A stretch of DNA of 64,000 nucleotides from Gracilaria domingensis. Its lineage: Eukaryota; Rhodophyta; Florideophyceae; Gracilariales; Gracilariaceae. The position numbers were made by a program, and so were the translations under genes. The notes below the pieces were generated by a model. The model was given only the letters and a program-made list of their open reading frames with translations. It made no database searches and was not told the DNA's origin. The stretch covers positions 124,001-188,000 of the forward strand of contig VCMS01000027.1 of NCBI GenBank assembly GCA_022539475.1, written 5' to 3'. Positions within the stretch are counted from its first letter, which is position 1. Every line of letters begins with the position of its first letter. Positions 1 to 10,009 of this stretch are shown one piece after another.

Positions 1-1806
1 TATCGGAGTCTGGGTCGTCAGTGAGAATTCATGCATGACTGGTACATCTGCCGGTCGAAGATCGTACAAAGACCAGGCGACCACCCCAAGGTCAAGTAAA
101 ACACGAAGTAGTTCCTGTTGCTCCCTGCTGGGCAAGTGTGAAAGCCTTTTGAGGATGACTTCTTCGTGACTCGTGTCAGGAGGGTAATCTCTTCGATCCA
201 ATGTACGACCCGTGCCATCAATTGCGACCGGATCTAACAGGGAGTATTTGATCTCAGGGGCGGGACACGCAACCGTCGGCTCACTATCACGTGAGCTAGA
301 GTGTCCTTCACCAGAGCCAGTTGTACGCGGCTCTGTTTGCGAGGGGTCGGGTTGATCTTCCAACTCCCTAACAGGTGGTGGGGGACCTGCGTCGAGAACT
401 CTTCTTGAGGGAGCTCTTCCTCGAAAGCAATCACGTAACGGCCGTCGTCATCCTCCTCCAGTAGCCCGGTACGACCGAAAGGCATGTTGTGCACGCCGAG
501 GTGAGGGGGGTGCGCTGGAGTGGGTACAGGGTACCGAATCTGGACACGAACCAAAAGAAAGTCGCTGATAAGTTCCCCTTCTTCAGGTGGTAGCAAAGTG
601 ACCTCGTCCGTAATCGGGATGGTGAGGACAGGGTCGCGGTAGAGAGGGGTACCAGACAGCTCGACTTCTTCTGGTGAGGAACCATCTTCATCTTCTTCAT
701 GTTCATCTTCATTTCCATTATTCACCACTTCCTCTTCTACTTCTACTTCTGCTTCATGAACTTCTGCTTATACTTCTACACAATCTTCATCTTCTTCGTC
801 GTTCCTTCCAGAGTTCCTCTCTTCAGCTCCTCTATCGTTGTCAGATGACAAAAGGGGAGGGTCAGGTGGTTGAAGGCTAGTGTCTGTCGTGGAACTTTGA
901 AAAGACGAGGGATTCGGGACGTGATAGACCGAGTGGTGCTGATCGTCATTCGGCTCAGCTAGACCGCTCATCTGGTTATCGGCCTCATCGTCCCTGTGGT
1001 CAAGACTTATAACCATGACATGGTCTTCATGAGCTTCACTTGTGATGGGACCGCGAAGGGTTCTTCATCAGCCGGTGCAGGTATAGGCCAGCCTACTCCG
1101 AAACGGACTACTGGTTCGGAGCTGTTGTCCAGCTCTAGGACACCCATTTCTCCGTACGGAAGTTCAGAGATGTGTGGATGAAGTTGTTCTCTGTCCGGTG
1201 GTTGAGGATAACGACGGTAGACTCGAAAGATAAGATAATCAGGCTGTCGTCTCACATCTTCGGCTCGTAGAAGAACAACGTCATCCCTGACTGGGACAAC
1301 GAGATCGCTTTCGTGCCCTCCATCCGATGGAGAACCTTCGGAGTCGTTGTCGTCTGCGCTTTCCTCCGATTCTTCATCGTTCTCAAATTCTCTATTTGCT
1401 TCCCCAGGGGCGTGAGGAGTAGTAATAGCAGGTTCTGGTTCAACATCATTCACACGCAATTGCCTAATGCCTTCCTCCAAATCCTGAGGATCAGCAGGCG
1501 AGGGGCTTTCCTGACCGAGACTCGTAGCACCAATATTCTCCAGTTCGTTCGCGGATTCCTCTTCGAGTGGTTGTAAGGAGTCTTGTTCTTCATTCATAGT
1601 ATTCAAAGCATATACTGACGTGTCAACTTTGTCTTCGGAGAAAGTGATCGCGTATCCTTCGTCGTCGCTCTCGGAACTCTCAGAGAAGAACGACTCTGAA
1701 GCGGAAGTGAAATCCTCACTATCGGTGTGTTCATTCTCTTCGTCGAACACTACACTAGGGCGATGGTAATCGAGAGGCAAAACAACAGATGCGCCGTCAA
1801 ATTGCA
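1..1806 (-). pseudogene. Family-1 acidic linker and start of pol, second tandem copy (partial)
   Basis: Corresponds to 18135-19942 of the other copy. It holds the acidic, serine-rich region after the protease (for example DDEGYAITFSEDK) and the linker before reverse transcriptase, and it runs off the left edge before the RT core. It contains CTTCTTC-type trinucleotide-rich stretches (about 660-800) coding for E/D runs on the minus strand. Lightly broken. Confidence 0.7.
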
Positions 1807-3523
1807 TAGAGACTTGCTAAGTACCGAGGTCCAAGCAGGCTTGGAGTGACTCAAGAGCAGGACAGCCAACGATCACATTGAAGGGAGGCTTCTCAACGAC
1901 CAGTAAATCCAACGGGACGCGGAGAGAACCAAACTCGAGGGGAACATCGTGCAGGCTTCCGCGAACTAAGGATTTGGTTCCGTCGGCAACGACAATCCTC
2001 CTACTCGACGGTTTCATCTCCAACGATAACCGGTTGCATAACGCAATAGACATAAGATTAGGGATAGCACCAGAGCCCAGCAGCGCCTGGGAACTAGTGC
2101 CATAGACAGTAACATTCACCACTTTGAGAGTCTGAGGGAGTGAATGAGTATGAGCGTAACTGACACGCCTTGACGAAAAACCTCCGGAAAGAATGCGCCG
2201 AATGTCTTTCTTGGCCTCGTCCGCATCACCGCGGACTAGTTGACCAAAAGTGATGCCAGAAGGGGCTCTCGCCAATTCTTCGTAAATGTTATATTTCCCA
2301 ACGTGTTCTTGGATCTTCACTCTCCGGGACTTCCCCTTAGACTTCTTCCCAGTGCCCTTCCTAGTCCTTGTCGACTTCTTGGGAGGGTTTTTGGCTTGCT
2401 GAGAGGGAGTCCTGGTGGTATGGGATTCGGGGAACATTACGGGTGAAATCCCTGAGAGAGGGCCAGTTCGTGGTTGCTTGGGCAGAGGCTCCCCTTCCGC
2501 GTCTCTTTTTGCGGTTGTAACGGGATCTTCATCATCTGAAGGGTCAGCAATCACAACTGAGACTTGGTTCTCGCCTGTGTTCTGAGAAGCTCGTTTCTCT
2601 TTGAGCAACTTCTCCCTTTCTGATTCAGACTTCACATCTTCGAATGACACTTTTCGCACAGTATCATCATTATTCCTTCTCCAGCACGTAGTTGCAGAGT
2701 GACCTAACTTGCCACAAACACTACATCGTGTGCCTCGATGCGGGTTAAGCTCACATCGTGCTGCGAAGTGACCAGGTTGGCTACAATACGAACAAACCTT
2801 CTCCGTATCCTGACGTCCGGTGGCAGTCGCAGCGCTCTGAGTCTTCTTCACTAGGAGGTGCAACTGTGCCATCTGGTCAGCCAACTGATCCACTTTCGAC
2901 TCCAGCGGACTTGGACGAGCAGGTTCCTTAGCACGTTGAAGAATATGCTTCGCCGGTGGGAAAGCGTTGAGGGTACCATACGACCCGAGAGCTTTCTTTC
3001 CGCCAACAAATTCCTTAACGAGGACCTTCAAGGATTCATAGTCATCTGCTCCACGGAATATGACAAACTGCGCAAGATCTGCAAACTCCATGACAGCGTT
3101 TCGTAGTAACCCGAACTTAGCTTTCGAGTTAAAACCAGCCTGATCGAAGAAAGAGTCCATCTTCTTCAGGGACCCTAGCAGATCGACATAATCTAAACGC
3201 GCCGAAACTGCCCGGCGAATTCTCTCCGCCGGTTCCTCAATTGCACCGAAACGTTCGATCAAAGCAAGCTTCACATTCTGATAGTCCTTTGCTTCAATCG
3301 AAAGAGAGCCATCAACAGCATAATTGTCATAGTAAAAGTCAAACGCTTCACCCTCCAGATAGCCGAGCAATTTCATAGCTCGAACACTATCCTCTTCGTT
3401 GGGAGTAGCGACATTCTCAAAGTAAAACAGAAACTTCCTTACGTCGACAGCAGAACCATGAAAAGAAATCACACCAGACTCAGGAGAACCAGGCCCTCCT
3501 CGAGAGTACCGTGTGGACGCCAT
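1807..3523 (-). pseudogene. gag-pr: Family-1 gag-protease, second tandem copy
   Basis: Almost identical to 18903-21659 and shifted by 18,136 bases. It has the same start (ATG at 3523), capsid-like region, two CCHC knuckles and retropepsin-like region. It differs from the right-hand copy at only a few positions. It is the gag of the second internal region, whose 5' LTR is the shared one at 3524-5393. As a fossil copy it is slightly broken. Confidence 0.8.
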
Positions 3524-4228
3524 TTTTGGGGGAAACAGCGCGGGTGGTGACAAACCCAAGGAGAGCGACACAATAAATGCTCGAGAGTACCAGCCCAAAA
3601 GGAGCGACAAGTTAACGTAGCTCAGATGCCTGCAGGAGCAGACAAGATAACCCCAAGATAGATGGAAACTCTCCGCTAACAGGAAGCGGGGAGAGTAATT
3701 AAACGAGAGTGTGCTTCGGCGTTCGATGCCGAATGCCAACACAACAACAGAAAGCAGGGCCAATAGACCAAGACACACAAGAGCGGTCGGCGGGACAATA
3801 GTGTGGTAGGACTAAAGCGATAGAGTCTGTCGTCGATGCCACCACGAACCTAAAAACCAGACGAGGTAGCGACAGAAAGAAAGCAAACCAGCGCAATGCG
3901 TAACACTGCCAACGTCCGTCTGGGAGAACGGAGACGTAGTGATGGGTGATGGTCGCAATGTGCGAACGAGCCCAATGGAGGGCAGCACAAGGCGACTGGT
4001 TAGGGAACGGCGGGAGACCGAGCCGCCGGGAATAAGGAAATGTAGGGGGAAAGGTTGGTGGCAGGGAGGCGCAGACTGCGCTAAGGGAAGATGGGATTGC
4101 CAAAGGAAGGAAGGTTGGTGACGACGGAAGGGGAGGAAGAAAGGCGAGAGAGGCAAGGATGGGGGAAGTCGTCCAGAGGGGAAGTGGTCTGCCCGAGTCG
4201 AGTTCACGGTGAGCGCTCGAACTCGGGG

Positions 4229-4237
4229 GTTTATATC
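4229..4237. promoter_or_regulatory. TATA-like motif in family-1 LTR, possibly bidirectional
   Basis: Plus strand GTTTATATC, minus strand GATATAAAC. On the minus strand it precedes a conserved pair of half-sites (CCCGAGTTCGAG...CTCGACTCGGG) and then the leader and gag. On the plus strand it precedes the antisense ORF. The equivalent site in the diverged LTR piece near 29449-29462 is a near-palindromic GTTTATATAAAC, usable on both strands. Confidence 0.45.
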
Positions 4238-4523
4238 TACAATTTTGGCGCTTTGCCTACCTGAATTTGCGTGTTTCCCTTATTTGTCTGTTACATATAG
4301 TCTTCACCAGATACCCTAGCTTTGCTCACCATATTCCATATTATCTTGTGATGTCGTCTTATGATACCTCGTTATGTTCGTTCATGGTTTGTTGTCGTTG
4401 ACCTGGCGTTCCACTCATCCGGGTATTATCCATGTTCCATCAGATTCACCCTGTGCTGTCCTGTTGTTCGACCATCACTCTGCGTCTCCCGCGTTCAGTC
4501 GTCGAGCAATCCCTTTCTGAGCA

Positions 4524-4946
4524 ATGTCAACGGTCGAAGAAGCTATTGCTAACATCACCGACGATGACACCGACCGCTCCGATATCCCCCATATGAAATC
4601 TACAGTGATAGAATACGAAGCAGAAGAGGCGCCCTCCGTTTCCAGTACTACATCGAGGGACGACTCTGCCGACATGGAGTACGAACTAGGTGGTGATAAC
4701 TCCGCTTCCTCTCGCATGGAACATTTAGAGCAGCTGCTATCCGACATAATTGACAAGAAAGTAGAAGTGGATGTTGGCATGTTAGAGGTCTACGCGGTAG
4801 CTCCACGCCTGCCTTCGGGCTATCTCCGTGGTCTCGCCGCTGGAATACTGTTTGCTTGCAAACATCATGGCGTCCTTCTCAACGGTCCGTCCCTCCTCGC
4901 GAAAGTGTACCGCACTCTTAAAGTGCAATACGAGTGCTCCAAATGA
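4524..4946 (+). CDS. Antisense ORF in family-1 LTR (acidic protein, unknown function), central copy
   Basis: A 140-residue ORF on the strand opposite to the element. The N-terminal half is acidic and serine-rich (TDDDTDRSD, STVIEYEAEEAPS); the C-terminal half looks folded (MEHLEQLLSDIIDKK, APRLPSGYLRGLAAGILFA, LLAKVYRTLK). A TATA-like motif lies about 290 bp upstream (4229-4237) and could work on either strand. Recognisable diverged relatives at 29701, 55872-56102 and 55290-55700 keep the start region (TDD.T..SD....STVI) or the LP..YLRG core, which argues that it was selected as protein. No known family was recognised. Confidence 0.6.
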   Translation: MSTVEEAIANITDDDTDRSDIPHMKSTVIEYEAEEAPSVSSTTSRDDSADMEYELGGDNSASSRMEHLEQLLSDIIDKKVEVDVGMLEVYAVAPRLPSGYLRGLAAGILFACKHHGVLLNGPSLLAKVYRTLKVQYECSK

Positions 4947-5393
4947 CGTTGTCGCTTCTAGTTAGATTCTGGTGAACACGGGTCGTTGTTGCCTTTGTAA
5001 AGGCGTTCCTGTTTTCTGACTTTTCGGCGGTTCGTTTGCTGCGTTACATTTTCGCTCGAAACGTCATTGCCGGCGCACCGTTACATCGATAGCAATCGTC
5101 TTTGCGCCATTACAACATCACAGCGATAGCAACGTCCGTAGCATCACCCAGCAGCAGCAGTACCAGCAGCAGCAGTAGCCGTGTCCTCCGAGCGACGCGC
5201 GAAAACGAAAGGCAAAGCGCGGCGCCCACGCACAACGGCGCGCAGCAACGCGCGGCGGCTGCGAAGGCAAGCGTCGGCTGTAGCGGCGGTGGAAGGCGGC
5301 TTATCTCCGGAGATTACTCCGGAGATCGATAAAAAATCCTTCCGCGTGCGTCTCGGAGAGTGCCGAGACACCCCCCTAAAATCCGCCACCACA

Positions 5394-5406
5394 CATCCCC
5401 CAACTC
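5394..5406 (-). other. Polypurine tract before family-1 3' LTR
   Basis: Read on the minus strand the bases just before the LTR are GAGTTGGGGGATG followed by TGTGGTGG. A purine run directly abutting the LTR start is where plus-strand DNA synthesis is primed in LTR elements. It marks the LTR at 5393 as the 3' LTR of the pol segment 8692-5449. Confidence 0.7.
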
Positions 5407-5448
5407 AGCGGTCGCTACGCCTGGGCGACCATGAACTTACGGTTTTGA

Positions 5449-8400
5449 TCAATGTTCCAAGGGTCTGTCCCGCGAAATCTCTTCGGTAGTATACCTGAAA
5501 GGGTGTGGAGGTTCTGGATACTCAGGATCTGGTTCAAAGTCAACAAGGAACTCTTCATGATTTTCAATACGACGAATGTAGTCTTCCACCTGCTCTTCGT
5601 GCGTCGCAGCAGCTGGTAGATGTCCATACTTTCCAATGACATAGTGATATATAAAGAAGATCGTTGCATCAGCGCCTAGTCGGTTCATCTGCGGATGGAG
5701 CCTTCTAGCCAATCTGCCAAGCATCACATGGGCATACTGTGTAAAATACTGACCGTATACGAGATGAATACTCAAGCAGAGATGAAAGCAATTCCAAACA
5801 ATACAATGCTTCTCCCAGTCTTCACATTCTAGTGGGGAGAGCCAGTTCTCAAGTGTACGCCCACCGATTTCCATCTCCAAGTAGTTCACGTCCTGGTTGT
5901 AGACTTCGTAGTCAACAATTATCGGCATTGCAAGAAGAGCCGGCGTTACTGGGGTGGTTTCTTCAATCTGGAACGGAGGAGGTACGTCACCGCGATCTTG
6001 GTCATATGCCAGATCGATCTCGAAAGCCTCTCCAGCTTCAATCCGCTGCAGGAAGCTTGACACCTCCACTCCGTAAGTTCTCTGCGGGGGAAGATGTCCA
6101 TAGCGAGCCACCGCAAAGTGATAGTAGTAAAAGACAAACTGCTGACCCACAAGCGGTATAATGAAAGGGTTCACCCTTCCTGTCAATGAGACCAGCTTAG
6201 TAAGAAGACCCTCGGTTATGTAGGGTCCATGTCGTTTGAAAGTCCCAAGGTAAACATGTAATAGGTTCCATGCCACCTTCTGTAGATCGTTCGTACTCGT
6301 GCTGACAGGGGAAAGCCATTCGGAAAGTCTCCATCCAGCCACAATTATCCTCAGATAGTCAGCAGGGGGTCTGGTTGGATTTGGTCCTTCTTGTACCACG
6401 ACCGGGCATGCCGCTTCGGGCTGATTATTTCTTTCATATCGTACTGTTCTCGGGATCATATGCCTTGGTCTAGGACGGTAAGGTCTTAAGCGTCTCGCAT
6501 GAATGCCCCTTCTCGACATACGTCGGTGTGGAGAAACCAATATGTACCGAGGATGATTAGCTCGAACGACGTGGCATGGTCCATAGAACCTCGATTTGAA
6601 TGATGGCCATTTCACCGAAGGATTAAGGGCTTCACCACGCATTACCAGTACCTGGTCTCCAACAGCGAACCGATGTCCACGACGCTCATCGTCTTGACGG
6701 TGAGGCTGCTGCAATACCCTTGTGGCCCTCCCAAGAGTGGAGGCTTGTAGTTCCACCTCACGATGATCAAGTGACGGCGTGGCTATCAGGGAAGCAGGAT
6801 CTGATGGATGCATTCGGGGCCGTACTCCATATATGAGCTGAAATGGAGAATATCCTTCGGCCATTTGTCGAGTGCGATAACCATAGAGAACCTCCGGGAG
6901 TACTTCATCCCAATCAGAGTTCTGATCATGAATCGTTTTCGCGATCGCCCTCTTGATCGTCCCTACCATTCTTTCTGCGCGTCCATTAGACATAGGTGCA
7001 TATGCGAGCACCGGTTTGAGGGTGATATCATGACGCATTAGATAATCTTGGACACTTGACGCGAGAAAGGAGGTAGCGTTATCGGAGACAATCGTGCGCG
7101 GGTAGCCGAAGGGTGTGACGATCTCCCTTCTAATAAAGTTGACTACGTCGACTGCAGTAGATGTTCGAGTTGCCACTGCGATCGGCCATCCCGTGAGGTG
7201 CTCGACCCCAATGAGCAAGAATCGGTTTCCGTTCCTCGTCACCCTGAGGGGTCCAGCGAAATCAATTGAAAACGTGTGGAAGATATCCGTCAGCGGGGCT
7301 CGTTGCCCCGCTCGGTAAGCAAGAAAAGATCCCATGAACTGGCAGCCATCACAACTCTTGACGTAGGTTGTGACATCAGAGTGAATATTGGGCCACCAGA
7401 ATCGATCAATGACGTGCCTTCTGGTCGCCGTGATATCCCAGTGTCCCACATCGTCATGAAATGTTTTCAAGAGTTTACGCCTTTCATTGACGTTAGGAAG
7501 GAGTCGTAACCCGGACCCCATTCTACGATACAACTGCCCATTCCATACCATAAACTTCTTAGAATTCCTTTTGATCGCCCCTCTGAGGCTCGAGTTGGGC
7601 TCATCGACCGGAAGGTCGCTCAGATATCGACCAATATTTGCATAATAAGGTTCGAGGCCTGAGAAAGCTTCACATGTAGGGGAAGAAACAGTAGTCGCCA
7701 CTTCTGGAGCATGATGCCCCCTTATCGTGGAGTAGCGAGAAAGATAATCAGCAGCGCAATTCTTATCCCCTGAGCGGTACACAACCTCGAACTCGTATTC
7801 AGCTAGGAAATCAAGCCACCTGGCCAATCGCCCATGTACATCCTTCTTTTGAAACGCATGCTTCAGCGCCTGATGATCTGTAATCAATTGAAATGGCTTT
7901 GATCCAAGAAGGTATAGCCGAAATTTCTTGAACGCAAAGATGACAGCAAGCGCCTCCTGCTTACAGACCGCGTAGTTCCTTTCAGCTGCAGTCATAGTCC
8001 GGCTGGCGTACTGAATTGGGTGAAAGATGCCATCAGATTTCTTCTGAGCGAGAACGGCGCCCAACGCAAATGAGGAAGCATCGGTTTCGACCCGAAACGG
8101 ATTGTCGAAGTCGGGAAAGGCCAACACTGGAGGACTGGTTAGCTTCTCCTTCAGGTTTTTGAAGGCTTCAACCATTTCATTGTTGAACACTAGTTTCCGA
8201 TTTCCGGACGTTGCTGCATGGAGAACTGCCGAAGTTTTGGCAAAGTGCTTGATAAACCGGCGGTAGTAGCCAGCAAGCCCAAGAAAGCTCCTCAGTTCAG
8301 TGGTTGTCTTACGGATCGGAGCCGCCTTCATGGCTTCTATTTTCTTCACGTCCACTGTAACTCCGCTCTGGTCGATAACATGTCCGAGCAGTTCAATCTT

Positions 8401-8692
8401 GGGATGGGCAAAGTCGCACTTAGAGATCTTCAGCTTCAACCCATGGGAGGCAATTGTCCTTACTACTAACTTGATGTGCTCGACGTGATCCTCTAAGGTT
8501 TTTGAATAGATAACCACGTCGTCCAGATAGACCCTTACAAACGGATACTTGTTGAGGATAGAGTCCATCATTCTTTGGAATGTTGAGGGGGCGTTCATCA
8601 AGCCGAAGGGCATGACCTCAAACTGATAGGTTCCTTGACGGCAAACGAAGGTGGTCATCTCCTTACACCGAGGTGACATTCTGATCTGCCAG
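5449..8692 (-). pseudogene. pol: Family-1 pol: RT remainder, RNase H, integrase and a duplicated C-terminal domain
   Basis: One long frame of about 1,080 residues. In order: RT with VMPFGLMNAPSTFQ and the catalytic YLDD (residues ~22-60); an RNase H domain (FRVETDASSFALG, AERNYAVCKQEALA, LITDHQAL; ~195-315); an integrase with an HHCC zinc site (HDDVGHW, CDGC) and core motifs FSIDFAGP, IVSDNATSF and SNGRAERMVGTIKRAI (~405-640); and a GPY/F-like module (SRFYGPCHVV, ~695). There is no chromodomain. Instead two copies of an unrecognised ~115-residue domain follow (~775-890 and ~933-1050), each with a WLSP motif and an ending of the form Y..[IV][AG][RK]YGHLP. The N-terminal end is cut by the 9.16-kb DNA element. 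Confidence 0.85.
5530..6355 (-). other. Two-copy repeated domain at the C-terminus of family-1 pol
   Basis: The first copy (about 6010-6355) begins GWRLSEWLSPV and contains WNLLHVYL, YYYHFAVARYGHLP and FLQRIEAGEAFEIDL. The second (about 5530-5880) begins GRTLENWLSPLE and contains WNCFHLCL, FIYHYVIGKYGHLP and YIRRIENHEEFLVDF. The motif order and spacing match along the whole unit, so this is an internal duplication that has diverged at sequence level. I do not recognise the fold. The position after GPY/F is where many Gypsy elements carry a targeting module such as a chromodomain, so a role in integration-site choice is possible but unproven. Confidence 0.7.
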
Positions 8693-8694
8693 TA

Positions 8695-8765
8695 CGTCTG
8701 TGTTCTGCAAAGTGGAATATAGTCTGTTCGCTTTGGAAACTAAGCTAGTTTTTGGGCTTTTTAGG
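8695..8765 (+). repeat. Left terminal inverted repeat of the 9.16-kb element
   Basis: Begins CGTCTGTGTTCTGCAAAG and contains the inner block GCTAGTTTTTGGGC at about 8749. A second GTCTGT copy follows about 33 bases in. It is imperfectly matched by the right end. Confidence 0.65.
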
Positions 8766-9491
8766 GCGCGCGAGGGGGTGGCAGTGGCTGGCACTCAAAA
8801 AATTAAGAAATTTTGGAATATTAAATTCCATCTCGTGCAGTTTAATTCTTGGGTCTCCTAGTTTTTGTAAAGGTTCTATTTCGCCGCACCGCCCCATCCA
8901 CTCTTTTCCGCGACCCTCTCTCTAATCTGCGCTTGTGCTAGTTTGCATTTCCATTTTTCTCCGAGTTCAGATGCAAATCGCAACGCATCTCACCTCAATT
9001 ATCCCACCATTCCTTCCCATTCCGCACCGTCCCCACTCTTCACCTATATCTCGCCCATCACGAGTTCGGATCCTCCCTCTCCGTCTCCCGGAAAGTTATT
9101 CTGTAGAGGTACGTGTGAGAACCGTCCCCAATCTCGTGCACCCGCCTCGCCCCAAAACGGCCGCATGCCGCGGAGGCGTCTCGCGAGGCTTCCTCCAGCT
9201 GACTATTGGCGATGAGCTAATCGCATATGACTGCATCGTGGCTGCAGCGCGCCTGCAGCTCATTTCTTTTTTGTAAACATTTTCACGACACACTTTATCA
9301 ATTTCCCGCCCTCGCTTAATGTCGACGACATTCTTCCTCATCCCACTCACGTTATGAGCTCCCAAATGGAGGCCGTTTCCCCATCACTGCCGCTTCAGCC
9401 GCGCGCTCGTCCGCCATTGTGTTCCAGCGTGCGTCTGTGCGCCATGCGCATGAACAAGGCAAACGCTACTGTCTCACCACCACCGCTCTGA

Positions 9492-10005
<514 letters not shown>

Positions 10006-10009
10006 GATC

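Larger units (their letters stand above)
3524..5393 (-). repeat. Family-1 LTR plus untranslated leader, central copy
   Basis: This LTR starts on the minus strand with TGTGGTGGCGG directly after the polypurine tract and is shared by the pol end on its right and the gag start on its left. It holds a GC-rich stretch (about 5180-5300), a perfect TCTCCGGAGA-type hairpin near 5308-5331, an antisense ORF (4524-4946) and a TATA-like motif near 4229-4237. The gag start codon lies at 3523. The exact LTR end toward gag is not resolved, because no convincing primer-binding site could be placed; a conserved TGGTACTCTCGAGC near 3577-3590 is the best weak candidate. Confidence 0.75.

Noticed and set aside
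3699-4207. ORFs of 131-134 residues in the family-1 leader (also 21835-22343)
   Set aside because: Lie in the untranslated leader just downstream of the TATA-like motif, in two overlapping frames of one strand, without motifs; the diverged copy at 56.7-57.1 kb does not keep them.
8935-9276. Plus-strand ORFs at 8.9-9.3 kb
   Set aside because: Proline/serine-rich low-complexity translation in two overlapping frames, no motif and no conserved neighbour.
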